This document shows, piece after piece, positions 32,186 through 43,740 of a DNA stretch of 64,000 nucleotides. The DNA lies in contig NC_068938.1 of assembly GCF_016801865.2 (NCBI RefSeq), forward strand, positions 198,689,077 through 198,753,076, given 5' to 3'. The notes below the pieces were generated by a model, which made no database searches, was not told the DNA's origin, and saw only the letters and a program-made list of their open reading frames with translations. The position numbers were made by a program, and so were the translations under genes. This DNA comes from Culex pipiens pallens. Taxonomy: Eukaryota; Arthropoda; Insecta; Diptera; Culicidae. Position 1 is the first letter of the stretch. Each line of letters starts with the position of its first letter.

Positions 32186-33726
32186 ATGTTCCTGCTTACG
32201 ATAGGCCTGCTCGGGCTTGTTCTTTACCTTGGACTTCGGTACATCTTCTCACACTGGGATCGCCACCAACTGCCATCCATCAAACCGGAAGTGCCGTACG
32301 GAAATCTACGGGACGTGGCCAAACGTCGCCAGAGTTTCGGTGTACTCATCAGTGACCTGTACTGGAAGTCCACGGAACAACTGCTCGGAATCTACCTGTT
32401 CTTCCAGCCAGCGATCCTCGTCCGGGATGCCCACCTAGCTAAGCAGATCATGGTCACGGACTTCGGAAGCTTCCACGATCGGGGAGTGTACAACGATGAG
32501 AAGACCTTTTCGTCAAACGTGTTTTCGTTGCCCTTGAAGCCGTGGAAGCCGCTGCGGCAAAAGTTGGCACCGAACTTCAGCACGGGCAGGCTCCGAAGTA
32601 TCATACCTACCATATTGGATGCCGGAAAGAAGCTGGAACATTATCTGGATCGTTCGGCGGACAAGGAAGAGGTTGTGGAGCTACGTGAAGTTGTCACGCG
32701 ATACGTGCTTGACATAATAGGTTTGGTGATGTTTGACTTGAAAGTGGACACGTTGAACAACCCGGAACATCCGTTCTGCCTCGTTGGCCAAGAGATCTTG
32801 CGAAATAGCTTCTCGAACAATCTACGCACCGCTGCCACGTTTGTCTGTCCGGGAATTTACAAAATAACAAACATTTCGTCAATTTCGCCAATTGTCGAAA
32901 CCTTCATGATTGACCTGTTCACGCGACAGAAGGAGATTCGCGAGAAGAGCAGCTTGAGCAAGAAAGACTTCATTCAGTCGCTGATTGATCTACACAGCGA
33001 AGATCGCGATCAAAACAGAGAAGCTTTGAACACATTGGAGTGTGGTTCAAATATGTTTGTATTCTACATCGCGGGGTCAGAAACGAGCAGTGGAACCACG
33101 ATCTTTACGCTTCACGAACTCACGCATCATCCAGAGGTTATGACGAAGCTGGTTAAGGAGATTGACGAGACACTCGAACGTTCCGGTGGGCTAATTGATT
33201 ATGACGTCATCAAAGGAATGCAATATCTGGACGTTTGCGTGAAGGAAACGTTGCGTAAATATCCGGGCTTGCCAATTTTGAACCGCAAGTGCACCCAGGA
33301 CTATCAAGTTCCCAACTCCAAGACGGTCATCCGAAAAGGAACTCAGCTGATCATTCCACTGCTAGGGTTCGCCATGGACGAACGTTACTTCCCGGAACCG
33401 GAGAAGTACAGTCCGGAGCGGTTTCTCGAAGCGAGCAAAAACTACGTTGACGATGCGTATGCGCCATTCGGGGACGGCCCACGTCAGTGTATTGGTAAGC
33501 AAGGCAGATTTTAACTTATGAAATTTTTAAAACGAAACTTAAACTTTTTACAGCTACTCAAATGGGCATTACCGTTGTCAAAGTCACGCTGGTCATGCTA
33601 CTGTCCAAGTTCAATTTTGAAGCGACGCAAGGACCGAAGATTAAGTTTGCGGCGGCTTCAGTTCCGTTGAGGCCGGATGGTGGAATCAAGCTGAAGATAT
33701 CGCGGAGAATTGTCGCCGCTAAGTGA
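32186..33726 (+). CDS. cytochrome P450, CYP3 clan, CYP6-like (first of tandem pair)
   Basis: CDS is join(32186..33494, 33554..33726), 493 residues, full family length. N-terminal signal anchor 1-20; PEVPYGN after it; helix-C W120xxxR124; I-helix AGSETSS 296-302; K-helix ETLR 354-357; PERF 410-413; haem loop FGDGPRQC with ligand Cys435. The 59-bp phase-1 intron follows the haem loop, where CYP6 genes usually carry one. Splicing gives C-I-A-T-Q-M-G where CYP6 enzymes usually read C-I-G-M-R-F-G; Ala is allowed in the PROSITE P450 pattern, but the changed neighbours are unusual. It would be an ER-membrane, NADPH-reductase-dependent monooxygenase; the substrate cannot be told. AATAAA at 33773. The downstream paralogue starts 453 bp after the stop. 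Confidence 0.96.
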
Positions 33727-33772
33727 TATTTTTAATGATAAGTCTATTTACATGTTTCGATCAAAAAGCGGA

Positions 33773-33778
33773 AATAAA
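33773..33778 (+). terminator. polyadenylation signal AATAAA
   Basis: 47 nt after the stop codon of the first P450 gene; short 3' UTRs are usual for insect CYP6 genes. Confidence 0.6.
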
Positions 33779-34111
33779 TTATTAAAATTAAGTAACTTGT
33801 TTTAAACCTGCAATCACTGAAAAAAATCTTTGAAAAACCGACCGATACATGCATAACAAGGTAACTTATTTGTTCGTTTATCAATTTCAGTTTTGACAGT
33901 CGATGTCTAACTAGAAAAGTTAACACAAGGTTAACGAGCAAGTTTTTTGATACCAACGCTAGCGCCAACATGAAGGCAAAATCGAACAGTAAGTTACCAC
34001 CTGTCAGTGTACAATCAATTATAACAACTCCTAGTTTACGACAGGTGTTATACCCATTAGCCGCCGGACACGCACATGTACGCACATCAACAGTAACCTG
34101 CCAGAGTAGTG

Positions 34112-34142
34112 TATAAAATCTGCAACCAACAAACTATCAGTT
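34112..34142 (+). promoter_or_regulatory. core promoter of the second P450: TATA box and initiator
   Basis: TATAAA (34112-34117) precedes TCAGTT (34137-34142) with the initiator A at 34139, 27 bp from the TATA start. This predicts a 41-nt leader before the ATG at 34180. A near-consensus arthropod TATA/Inr pair. Confidence 0.75.
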
Positions 34143-34179
34143 GATAGTCGACTCAGTAAGTTACTAACAGTTAGCCAAG

Positions 34180-35754
34180 ATGTTCCTGCTGCCGATTGCC
34201 CTGCTTGTGCTAGTTTCGTTTTTCGGTGTGTGGTACATATTTTCCTACTGGAAACGTTACGGCCTACCGCACCTGGAGCCGGAGATTCCGTTCGGAAATC
34301 TTCGCGCCCTCTTAGAACGTCGCCAGTGCATCGGAGTGGCCATCAGTGAGCTGTACCGGCAATCTGCGGAACAACTGGTTGGAGTGTACCTGTTCTTCAA
34401 GCCGGCGATCCTCGTTCGCGATGCTGGGCTGGCCAAACAGATCATGACTTCGGATTTTGCGAGCTTCCACGATCGGGGAACGTGGAACAATCCGCGTTCG
34501 TCAAATGTGTTTTCGCTGCCGTTGAGGCCGTGGAAGCAAGTTCGCCACGTGTTGTCGCCATGTTTTACTCCTGGAAAGCTTCGGCTTATGATACCTACCG
34601 TGTTGGATGTTGGCAAGAAACTTGAGGACTATCTGTCGGAGTCAGCTGAAAGGGGAGAGATCGTAGAGTTACGCGATATCTGTACCCGTTACGTATTGGA
34701 TATTATTGCGTTGACGATGCTCGGATTCGATGCGGACACGTTGAACCATCCGGACCACCCATTTTACACCATTGGACGAGAACTTGTCCGGAACAGCTTC
34801 TTGAACAACATTCGCACGGCGGCAACGTTTCTCTTTCCAGAGTTTTACAAACTTACGAAGATTCCCTCGATTTCACCCAAACTATCCAGATACTTGGTTT
34901 CCCTATTCAATGAACAAAGCGACTTTCGCGAAAGAAACAACGTATCAAGGAAGGATTTCTTCCAGTCGCTGCTCGACCTACGCCAGGAAGATCGCGAGCA
35001 CAATCGGAAAGCCCTGAGCGTTCAACAATGTGCATCGAACATAAATGTGTTTTACATTGCTGGATCAGAAACAACCGGCGGAACGGTGATCTTCACACTT
35101 CACGAGCTTACGCATCACCCAGAGGTGATGGAGAAACTAGTGAATGAGATTGACGAGACTCTCGAACGTTCCGAAGGGCTAATTGATTACGATGTCATCA
35201 AAGGAATGCAATATTTGGACGTTTGCGTGAAGGAAACGTTACGGAAATATCCGGGCTTGCCTATTTTAAACCGAAAGTGCACGCAGGATTACCAAGTTCC
35301 CAACTCAAAAGTGATCATCAGAAAGGGAACGCAGTTGATCATCCCACTGCTGGCTTACGCCAAGGACGCACGATACTTCCCAGAGCCGGACAAGTACAGT
35401 CCGGAGAGGTTCCTCGAGGAAAGCAAGAACTTTGTCGACGATGCCTACACTCCGTTTGGGGATGGTCCTCGGCAGTGCATTGGTAAGTTTGGCACATGAT
35501 ATGAATGTTCTAATTATAAATATTTTATAACATTTTTTGCAGCAACTCAAATGGGAATAGTTATTGCCAAGATCACGCTGGTGATGCTGCTATCGAAGTT
35601 TCGGTTTGAGGCAACGCAAGGGCCGACGTTGGAATATGCCGTTTCACAAGTTCCGCTGGGGCCCAAACATGGAATCAAACTTAGGATCTTTAGGAGAAAC
35701 GATAATACAGCAAAAAATACTGGTGAAGTGAGGTTTTCTAGAAAAAATATTTAA
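34180..35754 (+). CDS. cytochrome P450, CYP3 clan, CYP6-like (second of tandem pair)
   Basis: CDS is join(34180..35482, 35543..35754), 504 residues. N-terminal anchor 1-20; helix-C W118xxxR122; I-helix AGSETTG 294-300; K-helix ETLR 352-355; PERF 408-411; haem loop FGDGPRQC with Cys433. The 60-bp phase-1 intron sits at the same place as in the paralogue, and the joined exon again reads C-I-A-T-Q-M-G. The C-terminal tail is 13 residues longer and basic. Same orientation and strong similarity to the first gene point to tandem duplication; residues 333-377 are identical to 335-379 of the paralogue. TATA/Inr promoter at 34112-34142. Likely role: ER-bound oxidation of xenobiotics or endogenous lipids; subfamily not assigned. 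Confidence 0.96.
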
Positions 35755-36129
35755 AACTTAGGTAAAAGCATGTATTTCCATCGGGTATCTAATTAAAATG
35801 CCTAATCAGCCATTTAATTGCTGTTTAATCAAAGGTTTTAAAACCCGTTTCCAAGTATTAACAAATTTAAAAAATGCATTAATTGAAGTAGTTCTAGTTC
35901 TATGATGAATTGCTTTGAAAGTAAAAATATGCAAAAGTGATGGAAATAAGTGATGTGGTTAATGTTATCAAGGAAATAATGTCACAAAATGCTTAACTGT
36001 ATTCTATTGTTTTTCTTATTTTTTTTTTATTTTGTTTTCTTCTAAACAAAAAGAAAAAAAAACTGTGCTTCTGTGTTAATAAGTGGAAAACCCGATAAAT
36101 GATGCTAAAACTATGCTTTTACGAATAGC
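35755..36129. other. 3' flank of the P450 pair
   Basis: AT-rich DNA; AATTAAAA at about 35792 may serve as polyadenylation signal. Nothing else seen. Confidence 0.5.
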
Positions 36130-36137
36130 TTGTACAC

Positions 36138-36839
36138 TAGGGTACCCATAAAAATGACCCCCTGCTCCACAAGCGGAAAACGGTTTGTTGGGTTATGTTG
36201 AGCATCTGTGTCAATTTTGAGCGAAATTGGTTGAGATTTACCCATTGATACCCGAGCCTAAAGCTGGATAAAAAAAGATTTTCATACAAAAATGACTTTT
36301 TTAAATCGCTCAGGATCGAGTTTTACAGCTTTAATATGTTCTACAAAGTTGTAGAGCATTAAATTTTTAATGAGAATCTCACTTTTGGGAATATTTAAAA
36401 ACTTCATCATCCCGGTACGAGAATCGAACTCATGACCTCTGGATTGGAAACCCAGCACGCCGCTAGTCGAAGCCCATCCCCTACCGGTCAGTATTCCCAG
36501 TGAGTAGAATTACTCTTTGAAGGGATCTGACTTTGCCGAGCCAGACAGGAATCGAACCCATCACCTTCCGCTTACAAGGCGAAACCCGTAACCTCACGTC
36601 CACGGAAGCTCGGTAAATTTGGATTAGAAGTAGCGCGCCGTGCAGACCAAACCGTAAGAATATTGGGTTTTCCATCCATTTTTCGATTTTTCCCATACAA
36701 ACTTCACCTTCGAGTATCAATGGGTAAATGTAGACCGATTTGGCTCATATTTGGCCCAGAGTCCTAACATTGCTCAAGGAGCAATAATCAGCTTGTGAAA
36801 CGAGGTTTTGAGAAAAAGTCCCATATTCTGGGCACCCTA
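36138..36839. mobile_element. hAT-like MITE hosting a SINE
   Basis: The termini TAGGGTACCCA and TGGGCACCCTA are inverted and flanked by a perfect 8-bp duplication TTGTACAC (36130-36137, 36840-36847). Sub-terminal parts are inverted too (CCCATTGATAC / GTATCAATGGG). The dimeric SINE at 36411-36613 lies inside. Half of another copy is at 46490-46624. Confidence 0.9.
36411..36613 (-). mobile_element. dimeric tRNA-derived SINE, Twin-like
   Basis: On the minus strand two tRNA-like units follow each other. Unit 1 (from 36613) has A box TGGACGTGAGGTTACGGG and B box GGGTTCGATTCC. A spacer of about 40 bp follows (AAGTCAGATCCCTTC...). Unit 2 has stem CTGGG/TCCAG, loop TTTCCAA and B box GAGTTCGATTCTC and ends at ACCGGG. 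Two tRNA-related regions with a roughly 39-bp spacer is the published layout of the Twin SINEs of Culex pipiens. Target duplications were not found. Confidence 0.75.
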
Positions 36840-36847
36840 TTGTACAC

Positions 36848-37546
36848 TCGATTACAAACTGATAATGAAATGGGGCACTTTATTATGTTTTACAAATTTC
36901 AATGTTTACGTCACAAACCGAAAAAAAATCTGTTTTAACATTATAAAAATTGTGGTTTCTATCGAGAAAAACTTCCTGTCCTAAAATAAAAAATGTTAAT
37001 TGAAAAACTTGTACAAGTGATTGCAAACTATCTGTCTAGGGTACGTATCATTACGTTTTTTTCCAATTTTAATCAAATTAAACGCTATTAAGATTTTCAA
37101 CATTGAATTTGACATTATAAATCGGAAAACGGTGGAAATTTGTAGTGTTAAAAAACAACCAGAAATTTCCAAAATACCTAATCTAATATGTACTAGCTAT
37201 CAATACAAATCAAAATAATTAAGTTACATTACAACAATATCAAAATAAACACAGGATACATAATCATTTTTGAAAAGTAAATTGCAGGTAAAACAAGGCA
37301 TTTGCATTTATTTTTTTAAGTTTCAACGAAGAGATAACGATTTTTTCCAAATGAATATTTTTCCATAATAAGCATGCAAGCATGATACTATGAACAGCAA
37401 TAAATAAATATAAATAGAGCCGTTGCGAATAGTTTTTAACGTTTAAAGCCATTTTTGTATGGTTCAATCTGGGTGCTGAAAAGAAAGAATGCGTAACGTG
37501 ATTTGCGAATGCTCCCTACTGCTCCTCACTACTACAATTGCACCAC
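36848..37546. other. AT-rich non-coding DNA
   Basis: No gene or transposon ends were recognised. Confidence 0.5.
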
Positions 37547-37550
37547 AGTT

Positions 37551-38517
37551 GAGCAATTCTCTACGAAATCGGCCGATTTCGACCATTTTTATTTTTTGTA
37601 TTTTTTGATTTGGCTCAAACTTTGTGGGGGCCTTCCCTATGACCAAATAAGCTATATTGTGTCATTGGGTCACCCATACAAGTCTCCATACAATTTTGGC
37701 TGCTGTCCATACAAAAATGGTATGTAAATATTCAAACAGCTGTAACTTTTGAGTGAATTTTCTGATCAATTTGGTGTCTTCGGCAAAGTTGTATGTATTG
37801 TTGAGGACTATTGAGAAAAAAATAGGTACACGGAAAAAAATTGCAGATTTTTTAATCAACTTTTTTTTTACTGAAACTCAATTTCCCAAAATACGTATTT
37901 TTGATTTTCGAGATTTTTTAAATGTTTAGGGGACAAAAATCCGCAACTTTTGAGCTATATAGAAACATGGTCAAAAAATCTGCCGCCGAGTTATGAATTT
38001 TTGAAAAATAGTGATTTTTGGAAAAAAACGAAGTTTCATGCAAAAACAAATTTGATGTTATTTTTTAATGCAAAATTGAATTTGCAATCGAAAAGTACTT
38101 AACTGATTTTTTTATAAAGAGCTCTGTTTTCAAGATATAGCCACCGAAAGTTTGATTTTAGCGAAATATTTGCAGTTTTTCAATTTTTAAAAATAGTGAC
38201 CATGAGTGACCATTTCTCAAACATTTTTATTTGAAAAGTTCAGAAAATTAGCTATAAAATTGTCTAAGAGACATTGAAGATTGGACCTCGGGTTGCTGAG
38301 ATAGAGCCGCTTTAAGAAAAAGAAACACGAAAATTTAAGTTTTCTAAGTCTCACGAAAACAACCCACCATTTTCTAATGTCGATATCTCAGCAACTTGTA
38401 TGGGTGAACCAATGACATAAAATAGCTTATTTGGACATAGGGAAGGCCCCCATAAAGTTTGAGCCAAATCAAAAAATACAAATAAAAACCATTTCCGGTT
38501 TTGGTAGAGAATTGCTC
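37551..38517. mobile_element. MITE of the GAGCAATTCTCT family, internally shortened copy
   Basis: The ends GAGCAATTCTC and GAGAATTGCTC are flanked by AGTT on both sides (37547-37550, 38518-38521), a 4-bp duplication. Terminal inverted repeats extend about 130 bp (TTTGTGGGGGCCTTCCCTAT). The right part lacks arm sequence present in the longer copy at 58415-60178. Confidence 0.9.
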
Positions 38518-38521
38518 AGTT

Positions 38522-39450
38522 GTAAACATAAACAAAGTAGAAGGCTATGTTCAAGCTCAAGCGTGACATATTTTTTGCTGCTGAAGTGACTTGTTTTGAA
38601 ACATTTTGGATCTGTTGAGTTTTTGCTGAAAAATTAAGTGCTTCGATGGGCGGCCAAAAGAGTTCTTTTTTGTTTTTCACGCGACGAAAAATTGCGTCAG
38701 AAGTGGGTGAAAATTTGTGAATCAGAAGAGGAACGGAATGAAAATTCCGAGATTATGTATCTTTGATGCGCAGTGATAATGTCGGAGTAAGATTATTCAA
38801 TATTATTTGGCAGGTGCCATTCATAATTTTTGAAAATCCATCGCTAAAATTTTAAAATTATTATTAAAATGTTAGCGACGAATTATGCTAATCTTGATTT
38901 CAACCCTCTTCATAAGATTTGTTGACTTTGAATATCTTAAATATAAATTAATTATAAAATCAAAATAAATTATAGATCGATTACAATACTTCCCACTTCA
39001 TGGAATCATTTTGCGAACAGTAAATTGGTTCCGCTTTGACAGTTCTAGATTGAGGCCGCTTTGCGAACCACTATTCTGCACCCAGAAAAATACCACACAC
39101 ATCAAAATATTCAGTAAACTGCAGTAAACTGTTTTATTGATCCTTGCACTGTAACTTGGATTTGGCCCGCACTTTTCTCTCGCTCTATTGACAACAATAG
39201 TTTGGAAAACTAGGCAACCAGTAGTTGTTTATTTTTATTTCCAGTCGCATTTTCCACCAAACTGGACTTCCGCACTTTAAAATTGCGATTGATAGCTGAA
39301 AAACCTCGGCTCGCTTTGATCATTTTTCAGGAAATTTTAAATTTCCCTGACCAGTTTGACAAGACAAGTCGCAATAGTGCAGCAATACATTTGTGCGAAG
39401 TCCAAGTTAGTGGGAATTGCTCAATACTATAATACATTATTCTTTAGCTC
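38522..39450. other. non-coding DNA
   Basis: Mostly single-copy; a short duplicated ACTGCAGTAAACTG-type motif near 39118. No gene was found. Confidence 0.45.
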
Positions 39451-39456
39451 AATCTG

Positions 39457-39640
39457 CACAGAAAAAAATGATGGTAATATTCATCAGGAAATGATGACAT
39501 ATTTTGTGTCAAAAAAGTGTTAAATATTCATCAGGTTCACATTTATACACATTTTCTAAGTAATATTACTCAAAAAAGAGGTAATATTCAACCAATCAAA
39601 ATTTCAACCTTCCAAAATTAAACTATTTTCTTTGCTCCTC
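39457..39640. mobile_element. degenerate CACAGAAAAA-ended MITE, copy 3
   Basis: It starts CACAGAAAAAAATGATGG and keeps AGTAATATTACTC and AGAGGTAATATTCAACC in the family's order. The right terminus is eroded (TTTTCTTTGCTCC). Confidence 0.6.
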
Positions 39641-39837
39641 TTTTGTTAGGTATGTTTAGATTATTCAATATAACTTAACTTGCAATTTCATAGTTTCCCA
39701 TACTTATGAGACCTTATTGTCTACTTTGAACATTGAAATTGATTTCTGAGTTTTAGTCAAATTTTAATTGTTTATTGCCTTTAAATCCGAAAGCTTGAAA
39801 CAGTGAAATAATCTAAAACTCTTTTTACACCTAAGCT

Positions 39838-39915
39838 CCCATCGACCCCGGGATTCGAACTTGGATATGAGTCCAACTACCGACTTCGGTTAATTTAGTC
39901 AGGGCTTCATGACAA
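39838..39915 (-). pseudogene. tRNA-like fragment (B box only clear)
   Basis: On the minus strand CAAGTTCGAATCCCGG is a good B box, preceded by a TTGG/CCAA stem with CTCAT in its loop. The D arm is not recognisable. It is a SINE or tRNA remnant. Confidence 0.45.
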
Positions 39916-39929
39916 TCTAGTTTTTTCTC

Positions 39930-40559
39930 ATTTGATTTATCCGATTTTTAGAACTTGACTTGGGTAGATAGTAAGCTGTTTTTTTTTGTAATTTAATGTT
40001 TCAAAATACAAATACAAATACTCATTTGTTAAAAATACTTAAATAACCTTAACTCGATTACGGGTTATGAAACAAAAAGCAAGCACACAGACACACACAT
40101 TTTTTATTTTAATACATTTAATTTGGATTTCTTTCATGTTGCAATTTTTTTAACATCTCGGATTTGTTTTCAAAAGAATGCAAAATTCACCATAACCTTA
40201 AAACTCATTTTTTTTAAACATTTTTTTTCTTTTAGTTTCAATCATTTGAAGAACGTAGATTTTAGAATTGATTTTTATAAATTTAACGTATGTATGTAAA
40301 TGCATGGTCTTTGCATCCTTTTCATAACTATCCAGAGATATATTATTGCAAAAACGTCGACAAATCCATTATTATATTTTGAAACATTTATTCAACATAT
40401 TGACTCATATTTTTATCACAAAAATTTTAATCTTAATAAATTTTCCCGTCGGCTTTTTTCAAATCACTTATTGGCTCACCACATCACTCTAACGATCTTC
40501 ACTGTTTCAAAACCACCCCTTCTTTCTGTTCATCACTCGCACTTCCCACCCACCACAAC
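39930..40559. other. AT-rich non-coding DNA
   Basis: Low-complexity A/T and an ACACAC run near 40086-40099. No gene. Confidence 0.5.
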
Positions 40560-41000
40560 ATAACCGATCCTCGATCCAGCTTCGATCATCCTCCCAGGCA
40601 ACGATCTCCATCGTTCGCGGAGAAAATCATCACTCCACTCACTCACCGTTGAACACACTCCCACGACGACTGCCGGCACCACAATGAAAACGGGCTCCTC
40701 TCTCCTATGGTGGCGCTACTCGCCTACTGGGTGGCGTCGCTCGCTCCCTCTCTGTTGTTTCTCAAGTGAGAGCGGACGCCGCTCATCGGCGGGGGTGCGA
40801 GCGAGATGGAGCTGGAGCGATGTAAAACATGAGACAATCATTGAGCAAACGGCCGTCATCATCAGGATAACAGCCAAGGAGGTTGCGGGTTAGGTGTGTT
40901 GGTGAATGGCGTTGCTGGTGTTGGTGCGCGTTTGTACATAGAAGGTGGGGGGACGGGTACGACTCCGTGTGCGTCGTTTAACGTGAAGACTTCCATCATT
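40560..41000. promoter_or_regulatory. GC-rich block with CTCTC/GAGAG motifs and a minus-strand splice donor
   Basis: The base composition rises sharply, with several GAGA-factor-like motifs (CTCTCTCC, CTCCCTCTCTG, GAGCGAGATGGAG). On the minus strand CAACG|GTGAGTGAG (exon side ending at 40647) is a consensus donor without a coding frame before it. It could be an untranslated first exon running leftwards. The plus-strand frame 40684-40893 has no protein-like features. Confidence 0.35.
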
Positions 41001-41640
41001 GCCATGATTTTTCGTTCAAAGATATAAATTTTGCGTCGCTATTGATATTTTGACAAAATTCCTTCTACAAGTTGTTTAGAATAGTGCCCTACACATGCTG
41101 ATTCCTTTTGGTAACGATTATCCCATTCCTTGTAAAGTTATGGAAATCGTCATTAATCAATGATTGCCAACTAGGACGTCAATGACTGTGCCACAAAATT
41201 ATATAAATTTTGAAACACAATTGATTTAGATCAAAAATTCCTTCAGTGGCTTCAAGAAGGCAACAACTGGCACATGCTGATTCCTTTTGGTGCAGAAATT
41301 CGTTAAAATGAATTTAATACAGAATATTTTATAGTGATGATCGATTTTGTTCGAAAATGATCAACGGCTTCACCTTAACCGGAGGTATGCATAATATTTC
41401 TCGATCATTTGCGCACACACACATTGAAACGGTGTTTGCGTGTGTATGCTTTGCAGGAACCTCGGGAACCGGGGTTCGGGGCGGGAGGTCGTCGGAACGT
41501 TGTCCCTCTCTGGCCAAGTCAAATCAAAACAAAAAGCACAGATGAATAGTTCCCTTTTCGACTGCGGATGACTGCACATCGGTACATGTGTTTCTGTATT
41601 TATCGTTCCTCGGTGCCAACCGGAGTGTGAATTTTCCGGC
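41001..41640. other. spacer with a 20-bp direct repeat
   Basis: ACATGCTGATTCCTTTTGGT occurs at about 41093 and 41273. Otherwise no gene is seen; the reading frames at 41329-41864 are in GC-rich DNA and overlap in several phases. Confidence 0.45.
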
Positions 41641-42489
41641 TCTCCGTGAGGACGTTGGAATCTGTACCAACGACGACGACGACGGGCCTTTTCGACGGAA
41701 ACGGGAAATTCCGTGACACGCACGCGGCGGAAGAGAAGCGACGACGTCGTTGGCCGAACCTCCTCGCAGTGTCCAAGAGTGTGAGTGAGCAACGACGACG
41801 ACGACGACGGTGCCGGAGTTGCCGGAGTCAAACTCCGGGGTACCGTGCCAGCCCGCCAACTCATGTGTGTTCAGAACCAGCCAGGCGGCAAAAAGGCAAA
41901 CAACCAGCTGTTGGCTCGTCCAGAGTGTCGGAACTTCCGGTAGACTGCTGGTAGACGAGACCGTGAGTCCTGCGGAATTGATCACTCACTCGAATCAGGG
42001 CTGCTCCGCTGGGGAATCCCCGGCCACGTGTGTTGTGTGCCCAGTAGAGTAGAAAGATTTATTCGGAGGCCACCCTCCAACGTCACCGCGCGCGTGGTTT
42101 GTGTGGCCACACGGCACACGACAAAACGGTTCCAAGTTCAGGGCTGTGATTCGATTAGTATCAGCTCGTTGATTATGGTTCAAATAATTTAATTTCACAT
42201 CATCCCGTCGACTTCGTCGCCGTCGTCCCAGACAATCAACAGATTTTTTGCGCCTCCCGTTCCGGGAAACGGACCGCCTTCCCCTAAGGGGGGACATTGA
42301 CGCGCGAATTCCAAGTTCCGTGTGGTGACAAGAACAACAAATCGCAGAAGGAGAAAAAAAAAACGAAGAAAAAAAAAGTGTTGAGTGAGTGCGTTTTGCT
42401 TCCGAGTGATTTGGTGACCAGTGACCCTGAAACATTGAACTCCTGAACTGGAACTGAAATCAGCCAGCCAGCGAGTCATCGTGATCGGG
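41641..42489 (+). other. candidate long non-coding 5' exon of a downstream gene
   Basis: About 850 bp of GC-rich, CAACGACGACG- and GTGAGTGAG-containing sequence with stops in all frames ends in ATCGGG|GTAAGTG, a near-perfect donor at 42490. Long GC-rich 5' UTR exons followed by huge introns are common in mosquito developmental genes. The start is not fixed. If real, the intron extends at least to the end of the window. Confidence 0.4.
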
Positions 42490-43740
42490 GTAAGTGTTTT
42501 GAAATTTCAGCTGACCAAGAGGAATCTGCGTCGCGCCAAGTGGTTCTGTTTACATTTTTCCGGTCGGCTAAGTTCTGGCTGGCTCCGACGTCGCCGGAGT
42601 TGTTGGTCAGTTGAGACATCAACCCGGCAGTGTTGTGGGATGACGATGAAGAATGGTGAAGGCTGGCAGTATCAGCAGCAGCTGCAGCCAACGTAAGAAG
42701 AGCTGCGGGTGGTGCACTCTTGGGAGGTTTATGCATTTAAAAAAAGTTTGCTGACGTTGAGGAGTTGCAGGAAGGTTGAAAATGATGTTGAGGTTTCGTG
42801 AAAAAATGTTTGCGTTTTTTTTGTGACTTCTTTTGGCCGATGTTGGCTGTCAGTTTTAATAAGTGAAGAAAAGTTATGAATACCCATAATTTAATAAGTA
42901 ACGAATAGCATGGATTAGTTTTTTGTAGGTATCAAAAAATCATCTCAAAATTTGTTGAAAATATGGAATAATTACTTTTAAGTAATAATCCAGTCATCCC
43001 ACATATTCGAAACACCTAAAACTCGTAACACTTTGGTGGTAATTTGTCAACTATTTAAATGGGATTGTTTGGGTTATTATCTAGCAAATGCACAAGTAAA
43101 CATTTATAAATTTCAACAAAACATTGACTACTTTACCAAGTGCAGCACAACGCTACCTGAAAAATTCTTGTTCCATAATTCTGGAATGTTATTGTACTTC
43201 AAGCATGAAGCAACTGAATTTAGTTTTAAATACCATAGAAAAATGATCAAACAATTCGAAAAAATATAATATAGCGAAAGTTTTAATCTCAACATATGAA
43301 GTGATAATGTTGTTCAAAATATGAGGAGCAAACACAAGTCTTTTTACATCTTTAAGAAATGTTTTTCCGAACTTTGGATTTCAATTATTTACATAATGTC
43401 TTAAAGTTCAAAGGTCCCGAGAAAAGCTTTCAAATGAAGGATAAAGCAATTCATTATATCCAATTACCGATATGCAATGATTTTTTAAGCATTGGGAAAA
43501 CTGTAGACTGTTCCGAATTTGTAGAATTACTGTTTTCAACTTTGAATAATCGAATAATTTTTTTATTTTTTTTCATATATTTACCTATAATATTTTTGCC
43601 TTTCTTACTAAAGAAAGGTAAAGATTTTTATTCTTAACAGCAATGTTCATCGACCCCAAATTCATCGAATTCGTGTGGTTAAATGCCTAATATGTTACCA
43701 ATTGCATATTTTTTTATAACGACTCATAACAAAGATACGA
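42490..43740. other. possible intron start, non-coding
   Basis: It remains GC-rich to about 42720, then AT-rich. No repeat ends before 43741; a CTTTCTTACTAAAGAAAG hairpin lies at about 43601. Confidence 0.45.

Noticed and set aside
32173..35550. Short frames overlapping the P450 genes on both strands
   Set aside because: They are shadows of the P450 coding frames.
36411..36613. Two functional tRNA genes
   Set aside because: The units are joined by a SINE-type spacer, their acceptor stems do not close properly, and the whole sits in a MITE.
41370..42435. Several frames over 100 codons on both strands
   Set aside because: GC-rich low-complexity DNA with CGACGA repeats leaves overlapping frames open. 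None has a domain or consistent splice partners.
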